Part shown: piece by piece, positions 18,061 to 29,023 of the stretch
Layout: the number at the start of each line of letters is the position of its first letter
Position numbering within the stretch: position 1 is the first letter of the stretch
Assembly (NCBI GenBank): GCA_019918135.1
Contig: WBZZ01002516.1
Coordinates: forward strand, 58,501 to 122,500
Length of the DNA: 64,000 nt
Direction: 5' to 3'
Source: Paulinella micropora
Lineage: Eukaryota; Cercozoa; Imbricatea; Euglyphida; Paulinellidae
Notes under the pieces: generated by a model
Databases searched by the model: none
Seen by the model: only the letters and a program-made list of their open reading frames with translations
Told to the model about the DNA's origin: nothing
Program-made: the position numbers and the translations under genes

Positions 18061-18639
18061 AATCATCTTCTCTTGTGTTGCACGTTGGTTGCCTTTGGGT
18101 TGGCGACGTATGATTTGTGTGACATGTGTCTCTGTGACATAACGCTTGTTGTGACATATGGCGACTTTGTTTCAGTTCGTTTGTAGTTGTCACATACTAA
18201 GTGTAAGTGTGATTGGCACGTGTAAGTCGTGTGATTTTGGTCATGTGCTTGCAGTTAGTCGAAAGCTAAGAGGCTAAATAGAAGAATAGCAGCGCAGCGA
18301 AACAGCCAGATTGCTATAGCTAGACGAGAATAGCTTAGCAAGTCTAAGACAGTAAGATTAATGGCAGAAAGCAGCAAAGCGAAGCAAAAAGACTACCAAA
18401 GAGTAGCAAGCCAGAAAGCGCAAGGTAGCTAGTCAGTTAGCTACACAGAACAGACGTCAGAAGTAGGAAGAAGTAGCGGCACAGAGATAGTGACAATAGA
18501 ACAGTTCAGAAAAGCAAGAAGCTTATGTTTGGTTAGTGTGACAGCAGAACAAGGACAGCAGATGTACGCTAGGCTGGCAGGAAAGCCAAAAGCCAATAGC
18601 AACAGAAGACTAGCGGCAAGTAGAAAGCAAGCTAGCAGT

Positions 18640-18855
18640 CAGAAGACAGACGAAGTTAGAAGACAGCCGAAGTCTGTCAGAAGACAGTCGAAGTCGGAAG
18701 ACAGTCGAAGTCAGTCAGAAGACAGTCGAAGTCGGAAGACAGTCGAAGTCAGTCAGAAGACAGTCGAAGTCGGAAGACAGCCGAAGTCAGTCAGAAGACA
18801 GTCGAAGTCAAAAGACAGCCGAAGTCAGCAGAGAAGGCAGTCAGAGTCAGCAGAA
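18640..18855 (+). repeat. Minisatellite of GACAGTCGAAGTC units
   Basis: The core AGACAGTCGAAGTC recurs about ten times with CAGTCAGA spacers (14- to 24-base units) and small variants (CCGAAG for TCGAAG). Confidence 0.85.
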
Positions 18856-18897
18856 GACTAGCACACAGTAGGCTAGCAGTCAGAGTCAGCAGTCAGA

Positions 18898-19160
18898 AGA
18901 GTGAGAGTAAGAGTGAACGTTCCCAGCAACAAACCACTCAACACACCCTCTCATCTACACAGCAGACACAGTGAGAGTAAGAGTGCACACGCATAGACAT
19001 AACCCACTAACCCTCTCATCTGCACGGCAGACACAGAATCATGGAGAGTAAGAGTGTAGTCGTAACCCACTAATCCTCTCATCCACCGTCACACAGTCTA
19101 AGGTCGAGAGTAAGAGTGAGCATTCATAGCAACAAACCACTCAGCACACCCTCTCACCCA
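18898..19160 (+). repeat. Minisatellite with about 65-base units
   Basis: Four units each begin GAGAGTAAGAGTG (near 18902, 18970, 19041 and 19104). They contain AACCCACTAA or AACAAACCACTCA and CCCTCTCAT. Confidence 0.8.
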
Positions 19161-19162
19161 CA

Positions 19163-19290
19163 GACTACCAGACAGCTTTGCACTGTCAATCGGAAAACAG
19201 ACAGCTTTGCACTGTCAATCGGAAAACAGACAGCTTTGCACTGTCAATCGGATAACAGACAGCTTTGGACTGTCAGTCGGAATCAAGACA
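19163..19290 (+). repeat. 28-base tandem repeat
   Basis: ACAGACAGCTTTGCACTGTC followed by AATCGGAA recurs four times, the last copies diverged (GGACTGTCAGTCGG). No spacers, so not a CRISPR. Confidence 0.85.
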
Positions 19291-19560
19291 GCTGGTCAGA
19301 AGACCAAATGGGCACGAGTCCCCAGGTAGACAGCTGCAACAACAAAAGTCGGAGAGCTCGATACACCGGTAGTCTAGACTAGGAGTCAGATTTTGATTGG
19401 TATAGAAACAACAAGACAGTTGGTCAAGACCGAAAGAGGGCACGAGTCCCAAGGTAGCCAGCTGCAGCAACAGCAGACAGAGAGCTCGATACACCGGTAG
19501 TCTAGACTAGGAGTCAGATTTTGATCGATATAGAAACAACGAGACAGTTGGACTGTCATA
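19285..19560 (+). repeat. About 125-base tandem repeat, two copies
   Basis: GGGCACGAGTCCC, AGCTGCA, GAGCTCGATACACCGGTAGT and GGAGTCAGATTTTGAT appear in the same order twice, about 127 bases apart, with a partial third end (ACTCCGGTAGTC). Confidence 0.8.
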
Positions 19561-22500
19561 CTCCGGTAGTCTCGGAGACTTTGATCGGTATTGCAGTCAA
19601 ACTTCAGGTCAGCTACCTAACGATCATAAGCGTTTCGTTACGGGGAGTTGACAGCGCACGCGGCGCACAAGGGTAGGAGCCAAATGTAACTCTTAAGGTT
19701 AATTCAGACCACGTAATCACAAAACCACTGCACAGTCGTGTGTTGTACACGTACGTTGTACACATATGTTGGGTCCTGTTCGTAAACCACAACTGATAGC
19801 GTAGGAGCTAGGGGGGTAGTATAGGTTATCTAGGCAAAGCTTAAAACAGCTGCCACTAGACTTAGGACTTAACTAGAATAGGCGCAGAGCGCAATCAGCA
19901 CGCAGCCATGGGAAAAATAAGCGCATGCGGCGCATATCCCCATAAGCTTAAAGCTTCTAAATCTCAGAGCATAGTTGGAAGGCGAGTCTTTCAGATCAGT
20001 GTTTGGTTAGTGACGGATGCAATAAGGGAGTCCGGCTTAGAACCACAAAGGACGCCCCAAAGGCGATCACGTCCGGCTAGGTAGCCGCTGGGCATTAGCT
20101 CGTAGAAAGATGTAGTTGGATAGATAGGACAATCCTATTCCTGTTGACCCCAACTCACAACGCGTTGACTAGACACTATCAAGTCGGTTTAAGATTGACT
20201 TTTTCTCTTGAGACTGGAAGGAGCACTAGGTAGGCCACGGGATTAACGATAGAATTCCCCAAGTCAGAGAGTACACTGATGGACAGTTAGTCAGTAGTGC
20301 TTAGAGCTAGACAAGGAAGCAACATAGGGCCAGCAAGCATAGAACCTCAATTGATCTTTCGTCTCCTTAGGACCCGCTTACAGATAAACACAAACAGTAG
20401 TGATATAATTAAGCATCATAGCTTAAGATGTTAGCGATTAACTTTCATAATCTTTTTATGAATGTTAAGAGTGACAAAGTGTCACTGCACACGAACTCGG
20501 CAGTAAGTAGGAGTCCAATAGCGCGGTATAGCTACGACAGTTAGTGGCATAGAACTCAGACTAGTTCACCCATAGATTTTCACCAACCTTAGTATCTCAT
20601 ATTCATAAAATGTGCGAAAATGGGGGGTGAGTGAGTAAGAGCAAATGTGCTATAAACAACAAGCAGCATGCAGCGAATAGCGAGAACAAGCGATAGCGAG
20701 CGTGCAGCAGCGAGCAGCATAGCAAGCAAGCGAAGATAAATATGAGCGAAAGAGAAAGAACTGGCAGCAAGAGAACAATGGACACTAGTACACTTAGACA
20801 GCATAAGACTCAACAATGTAGATAGCCATATGGCAAGCATGTGTTGTACTGTCAGTGATGCAATGTATCTCATGCGATGTTGATGCATGCGTCTGATGAT
20901 GAGTGTGAAGTTGTTTCAATTGTGATGCGATGTCATGGCGAGCGCGCCATTGGACAGTGCATGTTTGCTCATGTCTGTAGTAATGGTCTCGTAGTAGTGC
21001 GAGAAGCATGCGAGTGCAAGCGATAGCGTCTGTGTGAGCGTTAGTGCAAGTGATAGTGGTAGTGAGGCATAATGAGAACGAGTGTGAGTGCGAAGCTCGA
21101 GAGTTTCTCATGTCCAATGACGTTGTGCATTTATGCCATGTCCGTATGTTTGAAGTGATTGGTGTATTTAGATCAGTGAGAAAAGTATTGCCAGAGAGTC
21201 TTAGGGAGGGCGAGAACTAGCAGTACGGTACAAAGTGGCTAGTGAGCATAGAGGACTCATTAAATGAGACCAGGCTATATTCCCAAGTCATAATCCATTG
21301 TACATTCTTGCGTTGTTTTCTGTGTTTCCTTACATTGTTACTGTTACAGCATGACTTAAGCATTTTCTATAGCAGTGCATGGTATACATTTGTCATTTGT
21401 GAAGTATGTTTGTTACACCATACACATTACCCTCATTCACAATATATATATTGCTGCAGAACATATTTTTCAATGTGTTATCATTATCGATGTCTGTTTG
21501 TATGACATTGTCGTTCTACTCGTAGCATTGTCGAAATTTTAACTCATGCATACTTGGCCAGCAATAATAGTTGTGCATAGAGCTGGGGGGTGCATACCTA
21601 CAGCGGATGCAGCAATAGATGTTGATGTCATGTATGGTTAGAATGATAGGGCTCAGTCAGATAATGTAAGATAATACCCATAGTCAATACCGTGAAATGT
21701 GCGTGCGTGAGATTGACACATGTGCAATAGATGACACTAGAGGCAGAGTAAGGTTATTGACAATGTCCAGATAGGGTCAGCAATTGTCAAGAAAGAGATG
21801 CTTAGAACGAAAACGCGAACGACGGCGTAGCCGACAAATCTATCAATCTTTATCGATAGTAAGAGAAAGAGATAATAGATTAACCTAGGCAGACTAGCGC
21901 GAGTACAGCCAGGAATAACTGTGTATTCAGGATTGCAGTCCGGTAGTGAAAAAGCAGATAGCCTGACGTAATTAGGTAGTCTAGCGTACCTTTCGTTCAG
22001 GTAAGGATAATATTGGTTCACTTATAGGACGAACGACTGTCAGTAAAAAAGAGAAAGATTTTGGCATGTATTTAACCATTGTCATGTTGCGATGTGCTGT
22101 TTACGTCGATGATGTGATAATTGTTGGATATGTTTGCGTATTGTAAAGATGTCTCTAATAGTTCGGATAACCCATACTAGCTCTTATTCGTAGTCAGCCT
22201 AGAACGGGAGTCATTGGTTACTATTTAGCAGAACATTAGGCTCTATTAGAATACAGTACGACATCGTTACGAGCACACCGACAGAAATAGACTGATTATC
22301 TAATTATTAAGACTTAGCAAGTCCAGGGTCAAAGTAGATATTAACCAGTCCTTTATTAGGCCGGTAGGTATACGCTTCGAACTCAGACAGGCAGAGCCTC
22401 GGGAGTAGCTTTAACGCGACAAAGCGTAGCTAGCGTAGATTAGTGTAGTAACAGGTACGGACCTTTTTCGTATCAGTCTACATCCACACTCTGAACTTAG

Positions 22501-25185
22501 CGGGTTGCATCCTATGCTTCACCGCTAGGACTGGCCAAGACCGAAATTAGCCAATCGGATGTCTCATGCAGGCATAACCTTAGAGTCGTAGAGTGACGTG
22601 CACAGGATGATAGTCATAGTGTTACTGAGCGAAGACGCAAGTTATCGTTAGTTTTGTACGTCATGTACGTATAACTAAAGTAAGTTAATGGATAGCTAAG
22701 AGTTAGTTCAAGTCGAGCAGATGGAGCGAATCAGCTCGGGGGGTGTTCGCGACGAACAAGCATTAGTGCTAGGTAGGATTAGTAGTATGTTTGCAAGAGG
22801 AATTGTACCTTAGGAAGTAAGGTATAGTTCACGCGGGTAGTTGAATAGTTCGACCAGTTCATGGAAGGCTTGTTTAAGGCTAGCGTCGCGCTTTATGGCA
22901 AGCAGGCATTCGGACTAGTTGAAATAGTTCATCTATGTGATGATTGTGCATTAAGCTTAATAAGAATCATAATTGACATGTGCTGTTGTGATTGTATCAT
23001 GCACTTTGTCAATGATGACTGTTACTGTCCTTAGTCACAGTTATAGCCAGAGAAGTATAAGCTTAGATATTATCAAGCAGACAATTTAGATCGTAGAATG
23101 AGTGATCAGACTAGCATGATTGGAGTATAGCAGTTGAGGCCCCAATTACAACAAGAGAGATGAGTACTTAGGTTCACGAGTTTTTGAGCACATAACAGTG
23201 CTGCACGTTAATAGGAAAGAAAGAATAGTATTAGTTTGCGACAAAGCAATTCATTCTCCTAATAGACTAATGGTTAGTTTAGTACTGTAGGCAGTTATAT
23301 GCAAAGCGATTGTGTAGATTGCTGTTGTGATACTATTTGTTGTAACCTGGATTGTTATTTACGTTTGATATGTTTTGTTCTCTTTTGACATTTACTAAGT
23401 TTTTTTGGTTATGTTGACAGATTGGACAAGATGTGGAAATACGTAAGTATGGTCTTGTTTGTTTACAAAGCGTAGTACCATGTCATGGATGGTTGTCATC
23501 TTATCTATCTGTACTTAATTGGTGTAAATGGCTTAAGATGTCATGAGATGAACTTCTGTGTAAGTATATTAGATGTGAGTGATAACTTGAGGACTAGATT
23601 AGTATTCTTATTTCAGTTTCCGTTCGGAGCCAGTACGGGAGCGTAGATTGATCTTTCTTTAGTCAGTACAAACGCAGGACATATTAAGATCGACATGAGA
23701 TTGCTAACGATAAGCTTGTAATGACGTAGTGATCTGTGTTTGGTTTAGTCACCATGTTAAGACAAGTTTATGGACATGTTGGTTGTCGATTTTGTGTTGT
23801 TCATTGTTTTGATTGAAAAATGGTCATGAATCTTGTTTGCATGCTTAATTTGTGTTTGTCTATCAATCACTTATTATTAATCTTTACTACCAACCTTATT
23901 TGCATGTATACGTCAATGAATGTAACTTGTAAGTGTTATATGTTTGTTTGGAACATATCTACATTGCGTTCGTAAGTAATTGTCGTAATCATAGTTTTGT
24001 GAGTGATACTTGTAATCATAATGTTACGATCAACTTTCATTGTGTCGTAACATACCAACTTGTTGATTTAAAGCTTATATATTGCATTATGTTCGGTTTG
24101 TAAGCTTTATTGACTCGTTTTGTTATTGTTTGTATTACGTTTGTATGGTTCGTTGATTTAGATGTATTAAGCACATTTCAATGTGTTGTTTCATTTTAAT
24201 GGTCTGCATATGTATAACATATTTGTTTGTTAATTGGTTGACCTCATCGTACGAGCCACTGAGACAGATTATATTTCATATCTTCAGTCTTCATCATATT
24301 TGGAAATCAATATTTTCACTTTGTTGTAAATATTGATTTCGGGGGGTGCGTCACGTCTGGCACAGTTCATACCTCTTCATCATGTCACGACTAGCATAGT
24401 TCATATCCATTCATGTAGTCCTTGCATAGACAGGTCTAATCATATAGTCGTTAGATCATATATTAGACAGGCGCAAGCTAGGCTAATTATGATAGGAGTT
24501 GCACAATCTGATTGGATTAGATTAGGTAGGACCGTTACCATTGTGGTTTATTAGTCAGTGCGGCACACATTCATACTAGTAGCAACTACTCACCGGTAAT
24601 AATATTTAATACCTAATACTCTGGTGAGAAATTCAGAGTGTAGTCCAGCGAGGACACGTCACCAAGTAAGTACAGTCATTGCTTTAGGATAATTTATTAC
24701 CTCTATTTATCACTGTAATAACTAGGGCTCACAGTCATAGATTATGGTAATACATTCCTTACCACGATTTAGAATTGCGTGGTGACGTCACTATTTCTCG
24801 GTTCAGAATTCCTTTCTCTCTGTACTAGCCAAGTGCATTCCCAGTAAAGATGAGTCTACTACGTTCGAACAGTTAATAAGCGCCGGAACTTCACCGTTCC
24901 TTCCCTACTAACCTCTGAACGCAAACCGGCGGACGTATCCGCAACCTGTCGTTTATCGGCGGAAGGGTATAATACAACTAATTGTATTGATTGTAATGAT
25001 CGGTAATACAATTTAGTCAAAGTACGAAAAGTCAACGTGGATGACCTATGCTTATTGCTTTAATCGATCTAATCGAGATGCTAATTTGGCAAGGAAGAAG
25101 AGGCGTTGGGCTGACCTGGGATGGCGATCAGTTTTGAGATTCAACAATCATTTCAATTTTACAACTTGAAATGATGGCCATTTAT

Positions 25186-25567
25186 TGTAGGCGCAGATAG
25201 GTAAATATGCGTCCTTTTCTTATACCCCTATACACAGTGATGTATAGAAGAGCTATATCTCTTTAAGATGTAGTTATATCCGTGTTTATTTATATACTTT
25301 TGAGCCGGTTGAAAACGATAATATTACGATTCATGACCGGTACTACTTTTTGAAGCTGTTTAATATTATCGTTAGGGGTGACACATGGGAAATGCCTCTC
25401 TGTTTCCTTTTTGTTGCTTGGCTCTGACAGTCTCCTACATTTTCCGCCATACTGGTTTCCTCTCTCTGTGGAGGAGGAAGATAAGGTTATTTTCAGAGTG
25501 CTTTGGATTAGAAGGACGAATACCCCGGCTATCAATAAACAATATCTTTTGATTGTAACCGACAAAA
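25186..25567 (+). repeat. 5' LTR
   Basis: Begins TGTAGGCGCAGATAGG and ends near GATTGTAACCGACAAAA. It is nearly identical to 41224-41601. The end is placed where the two copies stop matching; a TG...CA boundary would put it three bases earlier. Confidence 0.9.
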
Positions 25568-25568
25568 G

Positions 25569-25581
25569 TGGAGTCCCAGCC
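25569..25581 (+). promoter_or_regulatory. Candidate primer-binding site
   Basis: TGGAGTCCCAGCC starts one base after the 5' LTR. TGG pairs with the CCA end of a tRNA; the matching tRNA is not identified. Confidence 0.5.
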
Positions 25582-26809
25582 TAGATTTTTTTTTCGTATC
25601 CTCCAAATTCAATTTTGCAAATTGAAAAAGCCACTTTCCCAAGTAAAGTAAGAAGGAAGGGTAGTGGTGGAGTGTAGGAAAGGAGTGAGGGAGGTGTTAG
25701 GAGAGTGTGCTGCACGAAAACAACAGTGAAATCATGCACAGAGGCCCACACAGCGGCACTGCAAGACACTCGTTGTCTGTACACTTTTGACACCTACTGT
25801 AGGGCGTTTGGGGAGTGTAGGGAAGCACAGAAAGTGTATCCAGTGGGATAGAAACACTAGAGTGTTCACTGGATTGATTGCCGACACATAGTCGAGTCAG
25901 AGAAGTGCTTTACAGACACAAACAAGGGGAGTGGATAGACCCCTAATGTCTGTCCTGTCAACACTCTTACACTAATCACTACACACACTCCTCACAAGGA
26001 GTATAACAAACACCTACACACTCTAGCTATCGTCTGTACTGCCATAAACACGTTGCACAAACAAACGTTGCACACACGGAAGCACGTGGGATAGGGCAGA
26101 GGAAAACAGACGAACGACACACAGACATACAGCAATTCATTTGGCATAAAACCTGTTTGTGCAAACTACACACATCCGACACCAATAGAGGTGGCCATCT
26201 CTTAAAGGGGTGGTAGGCCAGTCAGACAAGACATAGGCCAAGGATTTTACGTGTAGAACAGCCACAGTAAGGCGATAACGGAGGTTGTTTTTGTGACGAT
26301 TTTTATTTTCGTTAGAAACAAACACAACACACGCCTTACATCACACCCAAGCACTACCAACGTGTTGTGTGATATTGAACAGCCCTACAAGGACAGAAAC
26401 TCGGAAACCGAGCAGCTCCTAAGACACCAACGACAAGTGTGTAGAGAGTCACCAGCACTCAGTACACACACAGGTCTACAAGCTCTCGTACACACATAAA
26501 CGAGGCACATTCATCACACCACACTCAAGCACTAACAGCGTGTGTGTGGTGTCGATTAGATCACCAACAAAACAAACTCGGACACCGAGCTACACACAAG
26601 GCTTCAGCCGTTGTGGTGTAAGGTGGAGGATGTACTCACCCCCCCCTTGGTAAGGGGAAGCCTTTCTGTCCTTGTCATCGATCCAGACGATGTGTACGTG
26701 TGCACCCTGATAACGTGCACCACACTTATGCTTCACAAACAAATTGGTTAGCCACCTTCTTCCACCCTCGTGTGTGCACGATCAAGAATCGTTCAAAAAG
26801 GTTTTGTCA
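25582..26809 (+). other. Leader region of the LTR element
   Basis: Non-coding leader of about 1.2 kb. It contains a diverged duplication in which both halves carry CAAGCACTA and ACTCGG-A-ACCGAG (near 26340-26415 and 26525-26590), and a C-run at 26640 flanked by a short CCCCTTGGTAAGGGG hairpin. Confidence 0.5.
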
Positions 26810-29023
26810 ATGAGCCTTTCAGGGCTCTGCCCAATGGGTCACTGTTATTGTCCTTTTTTGAGAGATTCTTTCCCAACTCAAAAAGCAACCGAAGCTTTGC
26901 CTTTTTGCAGTATGGGGGGGGGGGGGGGTGTTTGTGAGCATTCTCGTGTGTATGTATGTGTTCGTGTGTACCGAGTGCTGTCGACTCTTCGACTGTTTGG
27001 TTGTGTGTTTGCGGGTTGGTTGTTGGATTGTTGTGAGTGGTGGTGGATTCGAACATTGAACACACCACGAACGGAACACAGAACAACACAACGAACACGA
27101 CAACACAGATCGACAAGAAACACACGACACTGCTCGTTTTCCACCCCCAAGGGGCAAGACACCATGCATCATACATGGATAGGCTCTACCACGAGACCAT
27201 CCGCCGCAACACGCCTCGACATATCTGAGGAAGCAGACGAAGTCGAACAAACCGCCTCAGGCGAGACATTTTCCACTCCAGCACGGGGGGGAAGCAGAGC
27301 ACAGGAGGAACCTGTCACTGCCCCTCGTTCCCCATGGAGAGGACCCGACAACGGGTTAGTGATCCCGGAGCGTCACGTTCAGACGAAGGTTGTCCTTGAT
27401 CGTTATCGTGGTCCAGCCGAGGGATGGCCTGAGACTCCGACAGACGATAAGGAACACGGGATCAATACCTCGGAAAAAGACCAACACCTCCACCCTAACA
27501 ACAAGTATGAGGAGTTGGAATGGCAACGATGTATGTTCGATGATGGTGAGACCCAGGGAGCAATAGGTGTGGTGCATCGGAACCACCCTGCCCTCACGGT
27601 CAATGGCGTCGCGACCATCCAAAACATAATCGACATATACTCGGCTCTAGCTGTAGTACGGGACTCTTTACTGGACGAAGCGTGGGCCATTAACCACCAA
27701 AGGTACCAAGCGTTGCTCAGTACCTTATTCGTTGACAAGAAAGAGATCCAGCCCATTTTGACTTTCCCATACACTGCGGCGGCTTACAAAGAGCTCGCCA
27801 CGGACACGAAGTGGCCAAATAGTGCGGGGTTGTTAGTGTTTATTTCTGAAATGCAGAATTGGAACTCAATCTCAGCTCGTAACCTGGGGGCGGCCATTGC
27901 CATATGGAACCTCACCCTTACGGAAACCAAAAGCTGGAAACAGCAACTTCTCCCCCCAGGGGACAACTCTCCACAAGCTGCCCAAGCACGGGAAACCCTA
28001 AATGAGCTGCTTGACACGCTTGAGCAGCATTCATTGACATGGGTGTACCGAATGGTCACGAAGTTCAAATACATCAAGTTCAACTTCACGTTCGACAAGG
28101 TTATCAAACCTGACGGCAAGGCCTTGGAGATGAAGGTCGCCCCTCACCCAGCGGTCAAGCTCTATTGGTGCAATTATTGTGCCATGTGCGAGCTCGTCGC
28201 CCAAACTATAAGTGACATCCTTCGCATTCGCTTAGCGACTGAAGTGCATGTCACATATGGTAATGATGGGAGACCTACCGTTGCCCCAGAGGGTACGAAG
28301 TTCGTCTTCTTCCACCGGACTGTTGTTGTTCCGCCTCCAGGGAACAGTAGTGGGGGTGGAGGAAATAACCAGCCCCCCACCACTAATGAACACCAGAAGC
28401 CGGTGAACAACAAGCTCGTGGAACGGGCCTTGGAGAGGTTAGACAAGGCCACAACCTTCGACTATGGCAAATACAACCCTCAGGTCAATATCGACTTTGG
28501 GGATGGGATTTTGCTGCTGTTGGGCTACACATGTATGGACAGCACGGTTGGACAGTTCAGCTTGAACGTCGCTGATACCAAACAAATACTAGTCAACAGA
28601 GCTAGTCGATGGGCCTCACAGGACCTGTTAACACATAAGTGGCCCCAAAGGGATGAAGAGGCGAGTAGGTTAATCCGCAGTGGGCAATTGAAGTCCACCA
28701 TGCGATCCCATTACCTGCTTGAACAATTCGTTCGGGGGGCAAACTGGCAATTTATGTGCGACCCGGTCATTGTGGCGGACCTCGTGTCATCTATGGCACA
28801 GCGGATGTGGGAGGCAAACGTCTCACATACCGAAATCATAGATCTCCCACAGAAATTAATCACTCCCCTCGTTCGCACCGACTTGGCAACGTTGTTGGTG
28901 GCGGTTCTCAAGGGCATCGCTAGAGCAACCACCACTAGAGGCCGAACGACTGGGGAGTATTACATCCGACAAGTCTTGTCTAAAAAGCGCAAGACGCCGA
29001 TGATAGGACGCTCTCGCTCTTGA
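26810..29023 (+). CDS. Gag-like ORF of the LTR element
   Basis: The open frame continues upstream to a TTG at 26744. The first ATG is at 26810, but the ATG at 27164 (product about 620 residues) may be the true start, because a run of 15 G bases lies between. The position before the protease and RT implies the Gag structural polyprotein. From 27164 there is an acidic, Pro-rich N-terminus, then a helical core of about 350 residues containing a YWCNYCAMCE Cys cluster, then a Gly/Asn/Pro linker and a second helical part ending in a basic KKRKTPMIGRSRS tail. No CCHC knuckle is seen. The stop TGA (29021-29023) overlaps the next frame in the string TTGA. Confidence 0.55.
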   Translation: MSLSGLCPMGHCYCPFLRDSFPTQKATEALPFCSMGGGGGVCEHSRVYVCVRVYRVLSTLRLFGCVFAGWLLDCCEWWWIRTLNTPRTEHRTTQRTRQHRSTRNTRHCSFSTPKGQDTMHHTWIGSTTRPSAATRLDISEEADEVEQTASGETFSTPARGGSRAQEEPVTAPRSPWRGPDNGLVIPERHVQTKVVLDRYRGPAEGWPETPTDDKEHGINTSEKDQHLHPNNKYEELEWQRCMFDDGETQGAIGVVHRNHPALTVNGVATIQNIIDIYSALAVVRDSLLDEAWAINHQRYQALLSTLFVDKKEIQPILTFPYTAAAYKELATDTKWPNSAGLLVFISEMQNWNSISARNLGAAIAIWNLTLTETKSWKQQLLPPGDNSPQAAQARETLNELLDTLEQHSLTWVYRMVTKFKYIKFNFTFDKVIKPDGKALEMKVAPHPAVKLYWCNYCAMCELVAQTISDILRIRLATEVHVTYGNDGRPTVAPEGTKFVFFHRTVVVPPPGNSSGGGGNNQPPTTNEHQKPVNNKLVERALERLDKATTFDYGKYNPQVNIDFGDGILLLLGYTCMDSTVGQFSLNVADTKQILVNRASRWASQDLLTHKWPQRDEEASRLIRSGQLKSTMRSHYLLEQFVRGANWQFMCDPVIVADLVSSMAQRMWEANVSHTEIIDLPQKLITPLVRTDLATLLVAVLKGIARATTTRGRTTGEYYIRQVLSKKRKTPMIGRSRS

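Larger units (their letters stand above)
1..18100. mobile_element. Endogenous Polinton-like virus, partial
   Basis: About eighteen densely packed genes in AT-rich DNA form the core set of Polinton-like viruses: double jelly-roll major capsid protein, penton, packaging ATPase, adenain-like protease and protein-primed polymerase B. Most capsid-side genes run on + and the replication-side genes on - from the right end, the usual convergent layout. The left end lies outside the window. The right end is placed near 18.1 kb, where dense coding stops and a hairpin appears, but no matching terminal inverted repeat can be checked. No integrase, tyrosine recombinase or helicase is visible. Six genes carry a stop or frameshift, so this copy is probably an old provirus. 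A virophage or Polinton/Maverick affiliation is possible; the PLV call rests on gene content. Confidence 0.85.
18200..25185. other. Gene-free stretch between PLV and LTR element
   Basis: About 7 kb without a believable gene. All longer open frames are repeat-made or compositionally random and have no recognisable domain. The first part (18.64 to 19.53 kb) holds minisatellites listed separately; from 19.6 to 25.1 kb I see only mixed-composition DNA. A hairpin (ATCATTTCAA at 25147-25156 with TTGAAATGAT at 25166-25175) lies just before the LTR. It may be host intergenic DNA or a fully decayed mobile element. Confidence 0.6.

Noticed and set aside
18490-18861. Open frame of 123 codons rich in RRQSKSEDSRSQ
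   Set aside because: It is the translation of a minisatellite; other frames are equally open and no domain is present.
19163-19290. Regularly spaced 28-base repeats that might be a CRISPR array
   Set aside because: Units are tandem with no unique spacers, and the context is eukaryotic.
19811-24348. Five GGGGGGTG-type tracts (near 19811, 20622, 21585, 22738, 24341) as polypurine tracts of further LTR elements
   Set aside because: The sequences after each tract differ and no paired LTR was found.
25290-25584. Open frames inside the LTR on both strands
   Set aside because: Non-coding LTR sequence; the matching frames are not kept in the 3' LTR.
26793-27250. Open frames on the - strand opposite the gag-like ORF
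   Set aside because: They are shadows of the GC-rich coding strand and the G run, without motifs.
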